A DNA stretch of 64,000 nucleotides from Roseovarius sp. TE539 (GTDB lineage Bacteria > Pseudomonadota > Alphaproteobacteria > Rhodobacterales > Rhodobacteraceae). A program made the position numbers and the translations under genes. Below the pieces are notes generated by a model. That model had not been told where the DNA came from and did not search any database. It worked only from the letters and a program-made list of their open reading frames with translations. The stretch's first letter is position 1; each line of letters opens with the position of its first letter. This document shows positions 1 through 7,912 of this stretch, one piece after another. The stretch spans positions 1-64,000 of the forward strand of contig NZ_QNGB01000019.1 of assembly GCF_003298505.1 (NCBI RefSeq). The letters run 5' to 3'.

Positions 1-126
1 TGACGTTTCCATCAGTAACACCTGCTCTTCCTCCGTGCCAAAGCGCACGGATGTTAACAATGCAGGTGGGTCAGTTTTAGATGATCATACCCACCCAAGT
101 GGGTCACTTTTGCATGCCGATTCACA
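1..126. mobile_element. IS21-like insertion sequence end (remnant or edge of element)
   Basis: Two direct repeats of about 22 bases, starting GTGGGTCA and followed by a T-run, lie at 66-87 and 99-120, spaced 33 bases apart. The stretch ends in ..GATTCACA at 126. Read from the other strand it begins TGTGAATCGGCATGC and continues with repeated TGACCCAC blocks. That is the multi-repeat terminal layout with TGT/ACA tips known for the IS21 (istA/istB) family. The transposase genes would lie left of the window and cannot be seen, so it is open whether this is a full element or a remnant. Confidence 0.6.
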
Positions 127-676
127 TTCGTGGTCCATTCGCCGAGGCCACGTTACTGACGCCTTCATACCGCTATTGACCTTCCTCGAGTCAGGTGGCG
201 GCGCGGCAGACGCCACGATCACAGACGGTCTTGATGTCTATGATGCTCCTGCTGTCCAAGCTTTTTGGGCGAAGGCTTTGGAGAGGCGAACAACCGACCC
301 TGACGGCGCCGTGACCGCCGCAAGTACGCTCCTTGAAGAGATCTGCAAACACATCATCGAGGACAGCGGTGCAAAGTGGGAGGCGAAATGGAATGTGCCG
401 AAACTCTATTCTGAAGCCGCAAAAGTTTTAAAACTCGCACCATCGCAGCACCAAGAAGAAGTGTTCAAAACGATTCTGGGAAACTGCCAGAGCGTCGTTC
501 AAAGTATTGGTTCTTTGCGCAACAAAGGTGGTGATGCCCATGCTGGGGGGCGCTCACGAGTTCCGTTCAAGCCGCGTCATGCCGCTTTGACGGTTAACCT
601 TGCTGGGTCCATGGCCCTGTTTCTGATTGAAACTTGGCAAGCGAGAGTTGAGGAACAACGGATCAGTGATCAATAG
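35..676 (+). CDS. Abortive infection C-terminal (Abi_C) domain protein, 5' end altered by IS21-like end
   Basis: The 213-residue frame starts with GTG at 35 but stays open to the window edge, so the true start is uncertain. Residues from about 75 to 205 fit the Abi_C domain found at the C-terminus of some phage-defence abortive infection proteins: a helical stretch with DPDGAVTAA.TLLEEICK, LAPSQHQEEVFKTILG and LRNKGGDAHAGG. The first 30 or so residues are encoded by the IS21-like end at 1-126, so the original N-terminus has probably been displaced and the gene may be inactive. GC content is lower than in the neighbouring genes, which fits acquired DNA. The defence role is inferred from the domain only. 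Confidence 0.65.
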   Translation: MPKRTDVNNAGGSVLDDHTHPSGSLLHADSHSWSIRRGHVTDAFIPLLTFLESGGGAADATITDGLDVYDAPAVQAFWAKALERRTTDPDGAVTAASTLLEEICKHIIEDSGAKWEAKWNVPKLYSEAAKVLKLAPSQHQEEVFKTILGNCQSVVQSIGSLRNKGGDAHAGGRSRVPFKPRHAALTVNLAGSMALFLIETWQARVEEQRISDQ

Positions 677-788
677 CCGTGGCAGAATTCTGAAGCAGAC
701 ATTCGCGCAGCCTCAGTAAACGGCAACTCCGTCCCGCATACCCGCCCTCGGCACAACACCGGTCCCGGCAGGCGCGGCGGAACCCGGA

Positions 789-2120
789 TCAGATATCCAG
801 CGTGTGCTCTTTTTCCCAGTTCGAGAAATGCGACACGAAGGACTCCCACTCCCGGTGCTTCATTCCGAGGTACGCTTCGGAAAACGGGCTGCCCATCATC
901 TTCTTGAGTTCCTTGTCCTTATCGTATGTCCGAAGGGCATCCAGAAGGTTGAGCGGCAGTTTCGGCGCGCCACGCACCTTGTGGCCCTCGGCATACATGT
1001 CGATGTCGTAACGCTTCCCCGGATCGGCCTTGTGGTGAATGCCGGACATGCCTGCCGCGATGATCACCGCTTGCAGGAGATAAGGGTTGGCGGCCCCGTC
1101 CGGCAAGCGCAGTTCGAAGCGCCCCGGGCCCGGCACCCGCACCATATGGGTGCGGTTGTTGCCGGTCCAGGTCACGGTGTTGGGCGCCCATGTGGCGCCG
1201 GATGCAGTGCGCGGCGCGTTGATGCGCTTGTAGCTGTTGACCGTCGGATTGGTGATCGCCGCGAGGGCCGAGGCGTGTTTCATGATCCCGCCGAGGAAAT
1301 GCGTGCCCTGTTCGCTCAGGCCCAGTTCCCCTGCCGGGCCGGTCCCCAGTTCGGTGGCAAAAACGTTTGTCCCGGCCTCGGAACCCGGTGCGTCCCAAAC
1401 CGAGATATGCGCGTGGCATCCATTGCCGGTCAGCCCCTCGATCGGCTTGGGCATGAAGGTGGCGCGCAGGCCGTGTTTCTCGGCCACCGACTTGACCATG
1501 AACTTGAAGAAGGAATGCTTGTCCGCGGTGGCGAGCGCATCGTCGAAATCCCAGTTCATCTCGAACTGGCCATTGGCGTCCTCGTGATCGGTCTGATAAG
1601 GGCCCCAGCCCATTTCGAGCATGTAGTCGCAGACCTCGCGCACCACGTCGTAGCGTCGCATCACCGCCTGCTGGTCATAGCATGGCTTCTCGGCGGTATC
1701 GAAGGGATCGCTGATCCTGTCGCCCTCCGGCGTCAGCAGAAAGAACTCCGCCTCGACCCCGGTCTTGACATGAAGGCCCGCCCGCGCCGCGGTTTCGATC
1801 AGACGCCGCAGCACGTTGCGCGGGGCCTGCTCCACCTCGGCATCCTCCATCATCAGGTTGGCGGGCACCCAGGCGACCTCGGGCTTCCAGGGAAGCTGGA
1901 TAACCGCCGCGGGATCGGGAACCGCCAACATGTCCGGATGCGCCGGGGTCATGTCCAGCCAAGTGGCGAATCCGGCAAAGCCCGCGCCTTCTTCCTGCAT
2001 GTCACCGATCGCCTGAGCCGGGACCAGTTTGGCACGCTGCGCCCCGAAAAGATCGGTGAACGAAACCATGAAATACTTCACGCCGTTTTCCGCGGCGAAG
2101 GCGGCAAGGTCTCTTGTCAT
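789..2120 (-). CDS. Type III glutamine synthetase-like ligase (GlnT / gamma-glutamylmethylamide synthetase GmaS)
   Basis: A 443-residue glutamine-synthetase-fold ligase that joins ammonia or methylamine to the gamma-carboxylate of glutamate using ATP. Visible landmarks are the metal-binding GVEAEFF (121-127) and GQFEMNW (184-190), the NGCHAHIS loop (233-240), and NRTHMVRVPG plus RFELRLPDG near the C-terminal third. The ATG at 2120 is chosen because an AGGGAAAGGG Shine-Dalgarno lies about 9 bases upstream; the ATG at 2129 sits on that site. It is the last gene of an operon with an amidotransferase, a GXGXG protein and an FMN glutamate-synthase domain. The same order occurs in methylamine (mgsABC-gmaS) and rhizobial (glxBCD-glnT) clusters, so the substrate cannot be settled here. 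Confidence 0.85.
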   Translation of the reverse strand: MTRDLAAFAAENGVKYFMVSFTDLFGAQRAKLVPAQAIGDMQEEGAGFAGFATWLDMTPAHPDMLAVPDPAAVIQLPWKPEVAWVPANLMMEDAEVEQAPRNVLRRLIETAARAGLHVKTGVEAEFFLLTPEGDRISDPFDTAEKPCYDQQAVMRRYDVVREVCDYMLEMGWGPYQTDHEDANGQFEMNWDFDDALATADKHSFFKFMVKSVAEKHGLRATFMPKPIEGLTGNGCHAHISVWDAPGSEAGTNVFATELGTGPAGELGLSEQGTHFLGGIMKHASALAAITNPTVNSYKRINAPRTASGATWAPNTVTWTGNNRTHMVRVPGPGRFELRLPDGAANPYLLQAVIIAAGMSGIHHKADPGKRYDIDMYAEGHKVRGAPKLPLNLLDALRTYDKDKELKKMMGSPFSEAYLGMKHREWESFVSHFSNWEKEHTLDI

Positions 2121-2170
2121 TTTCGTCATCCCTTTCCCTGTTGTCGGTTTTTGCGCAAGCGGCCTCTGAC

Positions 2171-3517
2171 TCAGAAGTCCTGTCCCCTCTTGCCGGGCCA
2201 CCAGTCGGTGCCGGCCAAGGGCACGCGGGCCATGGCAGCGGCCTCCATCGTCAGGGCGCACAGATCCTCCGGTTCCAGGTTGCGCACGTGGCTCTTGCCG
2301 CAGGCACGGGCCAGCGTTTGCGCCTCCAGCGTCATCACCTTGAGGTAATTGCGCAGGCGCCGCCCCGCCTCCACCGGGTCGAGGCGCGCGGCCAGATCCG
2401 GATCCTGGGTCGAGATGCCGGCCGGATCGCGGCCCTCGTGCCAGTCGTCATAGGCGCCCGCTGTGGTACCCATCCGCCGGTATTCCGCTTCCCATTTCGG
2501 GTCGTTGTCACCGATGGCCACCATGGCCGCGGTGCCGATGCTGGCCGCGTCCGCCCCGAGCGCGATCGCCTTGGCCACGTCGGCGCCGGAGCGGATACCG
2601 CCCGACACGATCAACTGCACCTCGCGGTGCAGGCCCATGTCCTGCAACGCGCGGACCGCCTCGGGAATGCAGGCAAGCGTGGGCTGGCCGACATGTTCGA
2701 TGAAAACGTCCTGGGTGGCCGCAGTGCCCCCCTGCATTCCGTCAAGGACCACGACATCCGCACCCGCCTTCACGGCGAGTGTGGTGTCGAAATAGGGCCG
2801 GGCGCCGCCGATCTTGACATAGATCGGCTTTTCCCACCCGGTGATCTCGCGCAGCTCCAGAATCTTGATCTCCAGATCATCCGGCCCGGTCCAGTCCGGG
2901 TGCCGGCAGGCGCTGCGCTGGTCGATCCCCTCGGGCAGATCACGCATCTCGGCCACCCGCGGGCTGATCTTCTGGCCCAGAAGCATCCCGCCGCCGCCGG
3001 GCTTGGCCCCCTGCCCCACGACCACTTCGATCGCATCGGCCTTGCGGAGGTCCTCGGGGTTCATCCCGTAGCGTGACGGCAGGTATTGGTAGACAAGCTT
3101 GGTAGACTGCCCGCGTTCCTCGGGTGTCATGCCGCCATCACCGGTCGTGGTGGAGGTGCCGGCGGCCGACGCCCCGCGCCCGAGAGCTTCCTTGGCCTGG
3201 GCCGAGAGCGCGCCAAAACTCATTCCGGCGATGGTGATCGGTATGTCGATCTCGATGGGTCTTTTCGCATGGCGGGTTCCCAGTATGACATTGGTGTCAC
3301 AGCGCTCCCGGTAACCCTCCAGCGGGTAGCGTGAAACGCTCGCCCCCAGAAACAGCAGATCGTCGAAATGCGGCACCCGCCGCTTGGCCCCGCCGCCGCG
3401 GATGTCGTAAATGCCCGTGGCCGCGGCGCGTCGGATCTCGGCATTGACCTCGGCGGTGAAAGTGGCCGACTGGATCGGCAAGGTACGCGGTGCGCCGGCG
3501 GGCTGGTCCTCGGCCAT
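2171..3517 (-). CDS. FMN-binding glutamate synthase-like subunit (MgsC/GlxD type)
   Basis: A 448-residue protein matching the FMN/glutamate-synthase domain of GltB without the amidotransferase and GXGXG parts, which are separate genes upstream. Typical segments are GMSFGALS (98-105), TTTGDGGM (123-130) and GQGAKPGGGG (168-177), followed by VKIGGARP and VSGGIRSGADVAKA in the barrel. In N-methylglutamate synthase this subunit does the reductive step; in GlxD the substrate is not well defined. The ATG at 3517 follows a GAGGAG ribosome site and is 10 bases after the GXGXG gene, so the two are co-translated. Several Cys are present, but I could not assign an iron-sulfur ligand set with certainty. 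Confidence 0.85.
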   Translation of the reverse strand: MAEDQPAGAPRTLPIQSATFTAEVNAEIRRAAATGIYDIRGGGAKRRVPHFDDLLFLGASVSRYPLEGYRERCDTNVILGTRHAKRPIEIDIPITIAGMSFGALSAQAKEALGRGASAAGTSTTTGDGGMTPEERGQSTKLVYQYLPSRYGMNPEDLRKADAIEVVVGQGAKPGGGGMLLGQKISPRVAEMRDLPEGIDQRSACRHPDWTGPDDLEIKILELREITGWEKPIYVKIGGARPYFDTTLAVKAGADVVVLDGMQGGTAATQDVFIEHVGQPTLACIPEAVRALQDMGLHREVQLIVSGGIRSGADVAKAIALGADAASIGTAAMVAIGDNDPKWEAEYRRMGTTAGAYDDWHEGRDPAGISTQDPDLAARLDPVEAGRRLRNYLKVMTLEAQTLARACGKSHVRNLEPEDLCALTMEAAAMARVPLAGTDWWPGKRGQDF

Positions 3518-3527
3518 GGGCCTCTCC

Positions 3528-4205
3528 TCAATAGGCGTTGTCGATATCGAAATGGTACAGCCCGCGGGCCGAGCCGTAACGTCTGAAATCCTCGGGGCGG
3601 GCATTCATGCCAGCCCGGTCCAGAAGCCCCGCCAGAAGCTCCAGGTGCTCGGGGCGCATTTCCTTCTCGACGCAATCGGCGCCAAGGCCCTTTGCCCGTC
3701 CGCGCAGGAAGAGCCGCGCCTCGTAGATCGAATCCCCGAGGGCGTCCCCGGCATCCCCGCAAATCACGAGGTTGCCTTTCTGTGCCATGAAAGCCGACAT
3801 GTGACCGACATCGCCCCCCACCACGATGTCGATCCCCTTCATCGAGATACCGCACCGCGAACTGGCGTTGCCGCGGATGACCAGCAGCCCGCCATGCCCT
3901 GTGGCCCCGGCATACTGGCTGGCGTCGCCTTCCACGATCACGGTCCCGGACATCATGTTCTCGGCCACGCCCGGTCCGGCGCTTCCGGTAATCCGGATCG
4001 TGGCGCGGCTGTTCATGCCCGCACAATAATACCCGGTGGACCCATGCACCGTGACATCGAGCGGCGCATCAAGCCCCACCGCGAGGGCGTGACTGCCGCG
4101 CGGATTGACCACTTCCCGGGATGTCTCGTTGGTATCGGGGCCCTGCCCCTGAAGGGCAGCGTTCAGATCGCGAAGGCCCATCGATTCAAGATCGAACGTC
4201 TGCAT
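3528..4205 (-). CDS. GXGXG-domain glutamate synthase-like subunit (MgsB/GlxC type)
   Basis: A 225-residue protein made largely of the right-handed beta-helix found at the C-terminus of large-subunit glutamate synthase. Repeated glycine motifs include GSTGYYCAG, GVAENMMSG, YAGATGHGG, CGISMKG and GDAGDALGDS. In three-subunit relatives it structurally links the amidotransferase to the FMN subunit. The start at 4205 lies one base after the stop of the upstream amidotransferase gene, indicating tight translational coupling. The longer upstream frame overlaps the amidotransferase and is not used. Confidence 0.85.
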   Translation of the reverse strand: MQTFDLESMGLRDLNAALQGQGPDTNETSREVVNPRGSHALAVGLDAPLDVTVHGSTGYYCAGMNSRATIRITGSAGPGVAENMMSGTVIVEGDASQYAGATGHGGLLVIRGNASSRCGISMKGIDIVVGGDVGHMSAFMAQKGNLVICGDAGDALGDSIYEARLFLRGRAKGLGADCVEKEMRPEHLELLAGLLDRAGMNARPEDFRRYGSARGLYHFDIDNAY

Positions 4206-4206
4206 T

Positions 4207-5103
4207 TCAGTGCTTCCAGAAATAGACCGTGGCGGGTTCGGGCTCCCATACGCGGGCAATGTCGATACCCGGAAGCCCCACCAACGCGCGGTATTCGCTG
4301 CCAAAGGCAACATATTGATCGGTTTCGGCCATCACGGCGGGCTTGCAGGCGATCGGGTCACGTACGACACCGAAGCCGTCACGCGTGCCGACGACAAACG
4401 TGTAAAACCCGTCAAGATCGGCCAGCCCGCTTTCCAGAGCCCGGCCCAGGCTGCTGCCCTGCTGCATCTCGCGCGTCAGGTAGGCGGCCGCGACCTCGGT
4501 GTCATTCTCGGTTTCCACAGCGACCCCTTCACGCGCCAGCTTCCGGCGCAGGGAATTGTGATTGGACAACGATCCGTTATGCACGAGGCATTGATCCGCC
4601 CCTGTCGAGAATGGATGCGCGCCCAGCGTGGTCACCGCCGATTCCGTGGCCATGCGGGAGTGCCCGATCCCGTGCGTGCCCTGTAGTCCGGGGATGTCGA
4701 ACCGTTTGGCCACATCGCCGGGCAGGCCGACCTCCTTGTATATCTCGATGGTCTCGCCGGCGCTCATGACGCGGATGTCCGGGCGCAGGTCCCGAAGGGC
4801 GGTCCGCCCCCGGTCAAGCATTTCCCGCGGCAGTCCGATCACCGCATGGCTGTCCTTGACGGTCATCGCCACATCGGCCCCGACAACACCGGATATTTCC
4901 CGGTCAAGCCCTTCGAAATCCGATGGATCGGCGGCCTGAACCGTCAGCTTTGCCTGCCCCGGCTCCCGGCCCGGGGTGTAAACGGCGAGTCCTGCGCTGT
5001 CGGGGCCACGATCCGTCATCGTGACAAGCATTTCGGTCAGCATCGCACCGAGTTCGGGGCGCAAGCCATCATCCTTGAGAAACAGGCCGACAATTCCGCA
5101 CAT
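4207..5103 (-). CDS. Class II glutamine amidotransferase subunit (MgsA/GlxB type)
   Basis: A 298-residue Ntn-type glutamine amidotransferase. Cys2 (MCGIVGLF) is the expected nucleophile after Met removal. RMATESAVT with HPFSTG, and NGSLSNHNSLRR with ENDTEVAA, match the glutaminase pocket of GltB/GlxB proteins. It would supply ammonia to the FMN subunit, or in N-methylglutamate synthases act as a scaffold. It is the first gene of the four-gene minus-strand operon ending at 789; a promoter can be seen at 5136-5164, giving a leader of about 26 bases. Confidence 0.85.
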   Translation of the reverse strand: MCGIVGLFLKDDGLRPELGAMLTEMLVTMTDRGPDSAGLAVYTPGREPGQAKLTVQAADPSDFEGLDREISGVVGADVAMTVKDSHAVIGLPREMLDRGRTALRDLRPDIRVMSAGETIEIYKEVGLPGDVAKRFDIPGLQGTHGIGHSRMATESAVTTLGAHPFSTGADQCLVHNGSLSNHNSLRRKLAREGVAVETENDTEVAAAYLTREMQQGSSLGRALESGLADLDGFYTFVVGTRDGFGVVRDPIACKPAVMAETDQYVAFGSEYRALVGLPGIDIARVWEPEPATVYFWKH

Positions 5104-5135
5104 CAGTATAGACCCCGTGAATCACGCTCCGCCGG

Positions 5136-5164
5136 AGTTTATCCGCCAACCTGATGGATTTCAA
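5136..5164 (-). promoter_or_regulatory. Sigma70-like promoter of the gmaS/mgs-type operon
   Basis: On the minus strand TTGAAA (5159-5164) and TAAACT (5136-5141) are separated by exactly 17 bases, placing a start site near 5129, about 26 bases before the amidotransferase ATG. The sequence just upstream (5160-5185) is unusually AT-rich with repeated AATT steps, as for an UP element or an activator site. Confidence 0.5.
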
Positions 5165-5209
5165 TTAAAAGAATTAAATTTTCACTAGGGGAAACCACGC
5201 CAGACGGCA

Positions 5210-5920
5210 TCACACGACCAGCATGTATCCGCGGCCGTGAACTGTCTTTATTCGCAGGCTCCCGTCGTCGTCGGAAAACAGCTTGCGGCGCAGACGGCTG
5301 ACGATCCCGTCGACCGAGCGATGATTTACCGACCAGTCGCTGCCGCGCACCGATTCGATGATCCTGTCGCGTGAAAGGACAGAGTTGCTCTGTGCAGCCA
5401 GCGCACACAGCACATCGAATTCCAGCGCCGTCAGGTTCACCGGTTGACCGGCGAGTGAAACACTGCGCGCGATTGCGCAGATCTCCAGGTCGCCCAGTTG
5501 CAGCAGATAGTGCTCGGGCAGCGGCCGCGGCGTCCTGAGCTCCGTCCGCACTGAAAGCACGCGACGCATGACCGACCTGGCCCGCGCGCACATTTCTTTC
5601 GGTCGGACAGGCTTGCTCAGGTAATCGTCGGCGCCCATTTCCAGCGCCAGGACCACATCCACCTCGTCATTGCTGTGCCCAAGGACCATGATGCCCGACG
5701 ATGTATCCTGCCGCAGTTCGCGCACGATTTCCAAGCCGTCCATGCCCCACGCCCGCGATCCGATAAAGCAGATGTCCACGCCCTTCTGCACAACCGTATC
5801 CTTGACCATATCCGCCCGCTGACAGGTCAGCGCCGAAATACCTTCGGACTTCAGGCGTTCGACAATCAGCTCCTGCGTCTCCTGATCCTCGTCCAGGACC
5901 AGCGCGGTGTTCGTTGGCAT
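5210..5920 (-). CDS. OmpR-family response regulator with degenerate receiver domain
   Basis: A 236-residue protein with an N-terminal receiver fold (about 5-120) and a C-terminal winged-helix DNA-binding domain (about 140-235; LTALEFDVLCALA, SVDGIVSRLRRKL, TVHGRGYML). The acidic pocket DED (10-12) and the Lys in LSKP are present. The strand that should carry the phospho-acceptor reads DICFIGSRAWGMDG, which puts Gly54 where Asp is expected, and the conserved Thr/Ser region reads VLGHSND. It may therefore work without phosphorylation. No partner kinase is adjacent. It lies upstream of, and in the same direction as, the gmaS/mgs-type operon, which it may regulate (inference). Confidence 0.85.
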   Translation of the reverse strand: MPTNTALVLDEDQETQELIVERLKSEGISALTCQRADMVKDTVVQKGVDICFIGSRAWGMDGLEIVRELRQDTSSGIMVLGHSNDEVDVVLALEMGADDYLSKPVRPKEMCARARSVMRRVLSVRTELRTPRPLPEHYLLQLGDLEICAIARSVSLAGQPVNLTALEFDVLCALAAQSNSVLSRDRIIESVRGSDWSVNHRSVDGIVSRLRRKLFSDDDGSLRIKTVHGRGYMLVV

Positions 5921-6310
5921 TTCAAGCCCTTTCTTGCGTCAGTGGTGGCCAATTCCCTTTACCCGCGGGGCGCCGCCGATCTGGAAACCGCCGAAAATAA
6001 CCCGATCACCGAACAATCACAAATGGTGAGTCTGCATACCCGCTTTTGCAACCTGTCATGGCAACCCATCACTCATTGATGCGTTTCGGTTTCCAGGCGA
6101 GTCCTGCCGAAGCGCCTGAACGCTTGGACATTTACCTAGAGGGAGGACAACCATGACAAGAATGCAGTCTGCTCCAAATGCACAATAACGATAACACATT
6201 TACACAAATTTAGACAATCCCGCCAAACTCCTGCCGATACCGCCAACTAGACCGATCGCCACGGGGCCAATCAGGTCTTCACATGCAACCTCAATCGCAG
6301 GAGATGGAGA
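5921..6310. other. Intergenic region between response regulator and peroxiredoxin
   Basis: This 390-base region separates divergently read genes and must hold both promoters. The only coding signal is a short ORF at 6153-6188 (listed separately). Positions 6189-6225 are AT-rich compared with the surroundings. I see no convincing hairpin with a U-tract and no clear operator palindrome. Confidence 0.4.
6153..6188 (+). CDS. Possible 11-codon leader peptide
   Basis: ATG at 6153 follows a very good ribosome site (GAGGGAGGACAACC) and opens an 11-codon frame, MTRMQSAPNAQ, ending in TAA at 6186. It stands 122 bases before the peroxiredoxin gene on the same strand. The strength of the site for so short a frame suggests a leader ORF, or a degenerated gene start. 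No run of a regulatory codon is present, so an attenuation role is not supported. Confidence 0.25.
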   Translation: MTRMQSAPNAQ

Positions 6311-7075
6311 ATGACGATACAGTTCTTTTCGCCCCGTGGTCCGGGGAACGAGATACTCAAGCTCCCCCGCGCTTATCGTCGAAGCGTCAAGTGGCTGCCG
6401 CAGATCGGCGACATCGTTCCCGACTTCACCGTCGCCACGACGCAGGGCGAACTGGGGTTCTGGGAATGGGCCTCGGGAAGCTGGGTTCATCTGTTCAGCC
6501 ATCCGGCGGCTTTCACGCCTGTCTGCACGACCGAGGTCGCATCGCTGGCTTCCTATGATGCCGCCTGGGAAGCAAACAATGTCAAGGTGCTTGGCCTGAC
6601 CGGCTCGACGGTGCCGGAACTGAAGGCCTGGCACCAGGAAATCGAGGAATTCTTCGATACCCGGGTAACGTTTCCGACCGCGCACGATCCCGGGCTGCAA
6701 TTGTCACGGCTCTTCGGGATGATGCACGAGAAAGAGTCGCAGGATTGGGCCATCCGCAAGAGCTTCGTCATAGACCCCGCGCTGCGCCTGCAGATGATCT
6801 TCGAATATCCGATCTTCGTGGGCCGCAACACCGAAGAGATCCTGCGCGTGATACAGGCGCTGCAACTGCGCGCCAAGACCGGCGCCGCCACACCTTCGGA
6901 CTGGTACAGCGGCGATGTCGCGATCATACCGGACGATGTTTCCGAAGAAGAGGTTTGGGCGCATTTCGGCACCACCTCGACGCAACTCAGGAAATACCTC
7001 CGGGTTGCTCTGCCCCGGGCTCGCGGCCAGAACCCGCTTAGTCCGGTGCGCTACGCGCTTGATGCGCCCGATTAA
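6311..7075 (+). CDS. 1-Cys peroxiredoxin (Prx6-like)
   Basis: A 254-residue thiol peroxidase of the AhpC/TSA-Prx6 group that reduces hydrogen peroxide and alkyl peroxides. The catalytic motif is PAAFTPVCTTE with Cys72 as peroxidatic residue; I see no second Cys, so it belongs to the 1-Cys type and needs an external thiol. The C-terminal extension beyond the thioredoxin fold (DVAIIPDDVSEEE onward) is typical of Prx6-like proteins. The start is preceded by GGAGATGGAGA. It is a single gene; no redox regulator is adjacent apart from the divergent response regulator, whose link is unknown. Confidence 0.85.
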   Translation: MTIQFFSPRGPGNEILKLPRAYRRSVKWLPQIGDIVPDFTVATTQGELGFWEWASGSWVHLFSHPAAFTPVCTTEVASLASYDAAWEANNVKVLGLTGSTVPELKAWHQEIEEFFDTRVTFPTAHDPGLQLSRLFGMMHEKESQDWAIRKSFVIDPALRLQMIFEYPIFVGRNTEEILRVIQALQLRAKTGAATPSDWYSGDVAIIPDDVSEEEVWAHFGTTSTQLRKYLRVALPRARGQNPLSPVRYALDAPD

Positions 7076-7704
7076 CCGCCGCCCTGCGGATAGGAAATGA
7101 CCGACAGATACCGGATCGGAAGGCTGATCAATTCCTCGGGGCCATGTGCCGCATCCGCATCAAAGAACAGGCTGTCGCCCGGGCGCAGATGGAAACTCCG
7201 GTCCCCGTGCCGGTATCCGACCTCTCCTTCGAGAATATACAGAAGCTCGATCCCCGGGTGCTGGAACGTCGGAAAAATGTCGGACGCCTCGTTGAGGGTG
7301 ATCAGATAGGGCTCCACGACCACGCCGCTGGTATTGGCCCCAAGATGCCCAAGAAGATTGTACTGATGCCCAGCCCGAGTTCCCGCGCGCTCGATCTCTA
7401 CCGCCTCGCCCGCGCGCATGTGCACTGCTTCTCGGCGCTCCTCGAATCGTCGGAAAAAGGCGGTCAGAGGCATATCCAGAGCCTCGGAAAGAGCCTGCAG
7501 CGTGGTCAGGGACGGAGATGTGACACCGTTCTCGATCTTTGACAGCATGCCCACCGACAACCCGGCCGCCGCGGCCAGATCGGCCACCGTATGCCCGCGC
7601 CGATGCCGGCAATCGCGAACCTCGCGGCCGATCGCCGTTTCCAGGTTCTTTTCCTTGCGTTCGCGTGTCCCGTGCGGGTCCTGACGCAGCGGCGGTTCCT
7701 TCAT
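7072..7704 (-). CDS. XRE-family transcriptional regulator with C-terminal cupin
   Basis: A 210-residue regulator. An N-terminal helix-turn-helix (about 25-85; TVADLAAAAGLSVGMLSKIENG) is followed by a cupin (about 125-205; HPGIELLYILEGEVGYRHGD, LRPGDSLFFDADAAHGPE). This PuuR-like architecture usually senses a small metabolite through the cupin and represses nearby catabolic genes. It is transcribed divergently from the zinc alcohol dehydrogenase at 7913, its most likely target. Its last codons overlap the end of the peroxiredoxin gene by four bases, tail to tail. Confidence 0.85.
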   Translation of the reverse strand: MKEPPLRQDPHGTRERKEKNLETAIGREVRDCRHRRGHTVADLAAAAGLSVGMLSKIENGVTSPSLTTLQALSEALDMPLTAFFRRFEERREAVHMRAGEAVEIERAGTRAGHQYNLLGHLGANTSGVVVEPYLITLNEASDIFPTFQHPGIELLYILEGEVGYRHGDRSFHLRPGDSLFFDADAAHGPEELISLPIRYLSVISYPQGGG

Positions 7705-7912
7705 TGTGCGATCCTCCTGCCGGGTGGCCCCGCAGCATAGCCACCCCCGGTCGTCCTGTCATGCCCGTTCCCGGGGCACGATCACGACGGCAAGGATTGC
7801 CACCACAAACGACATGCCGCGGCAATTTACGACGTTTGACTGTCGCATCCACGCTATTGCGCCGTCCGGCTGCAGGGTATGCAGCAGCGAAACACCATTT
7901 GCAGGCTTGTAC

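Noticed and set aside
804-2348. Long plus-strand open frame opposite the glutamine synthetase-like gene
   Set aside because: It mirrors the minus-strand gene in a GC-rich shadow frame, with no family features and no ribosome site.
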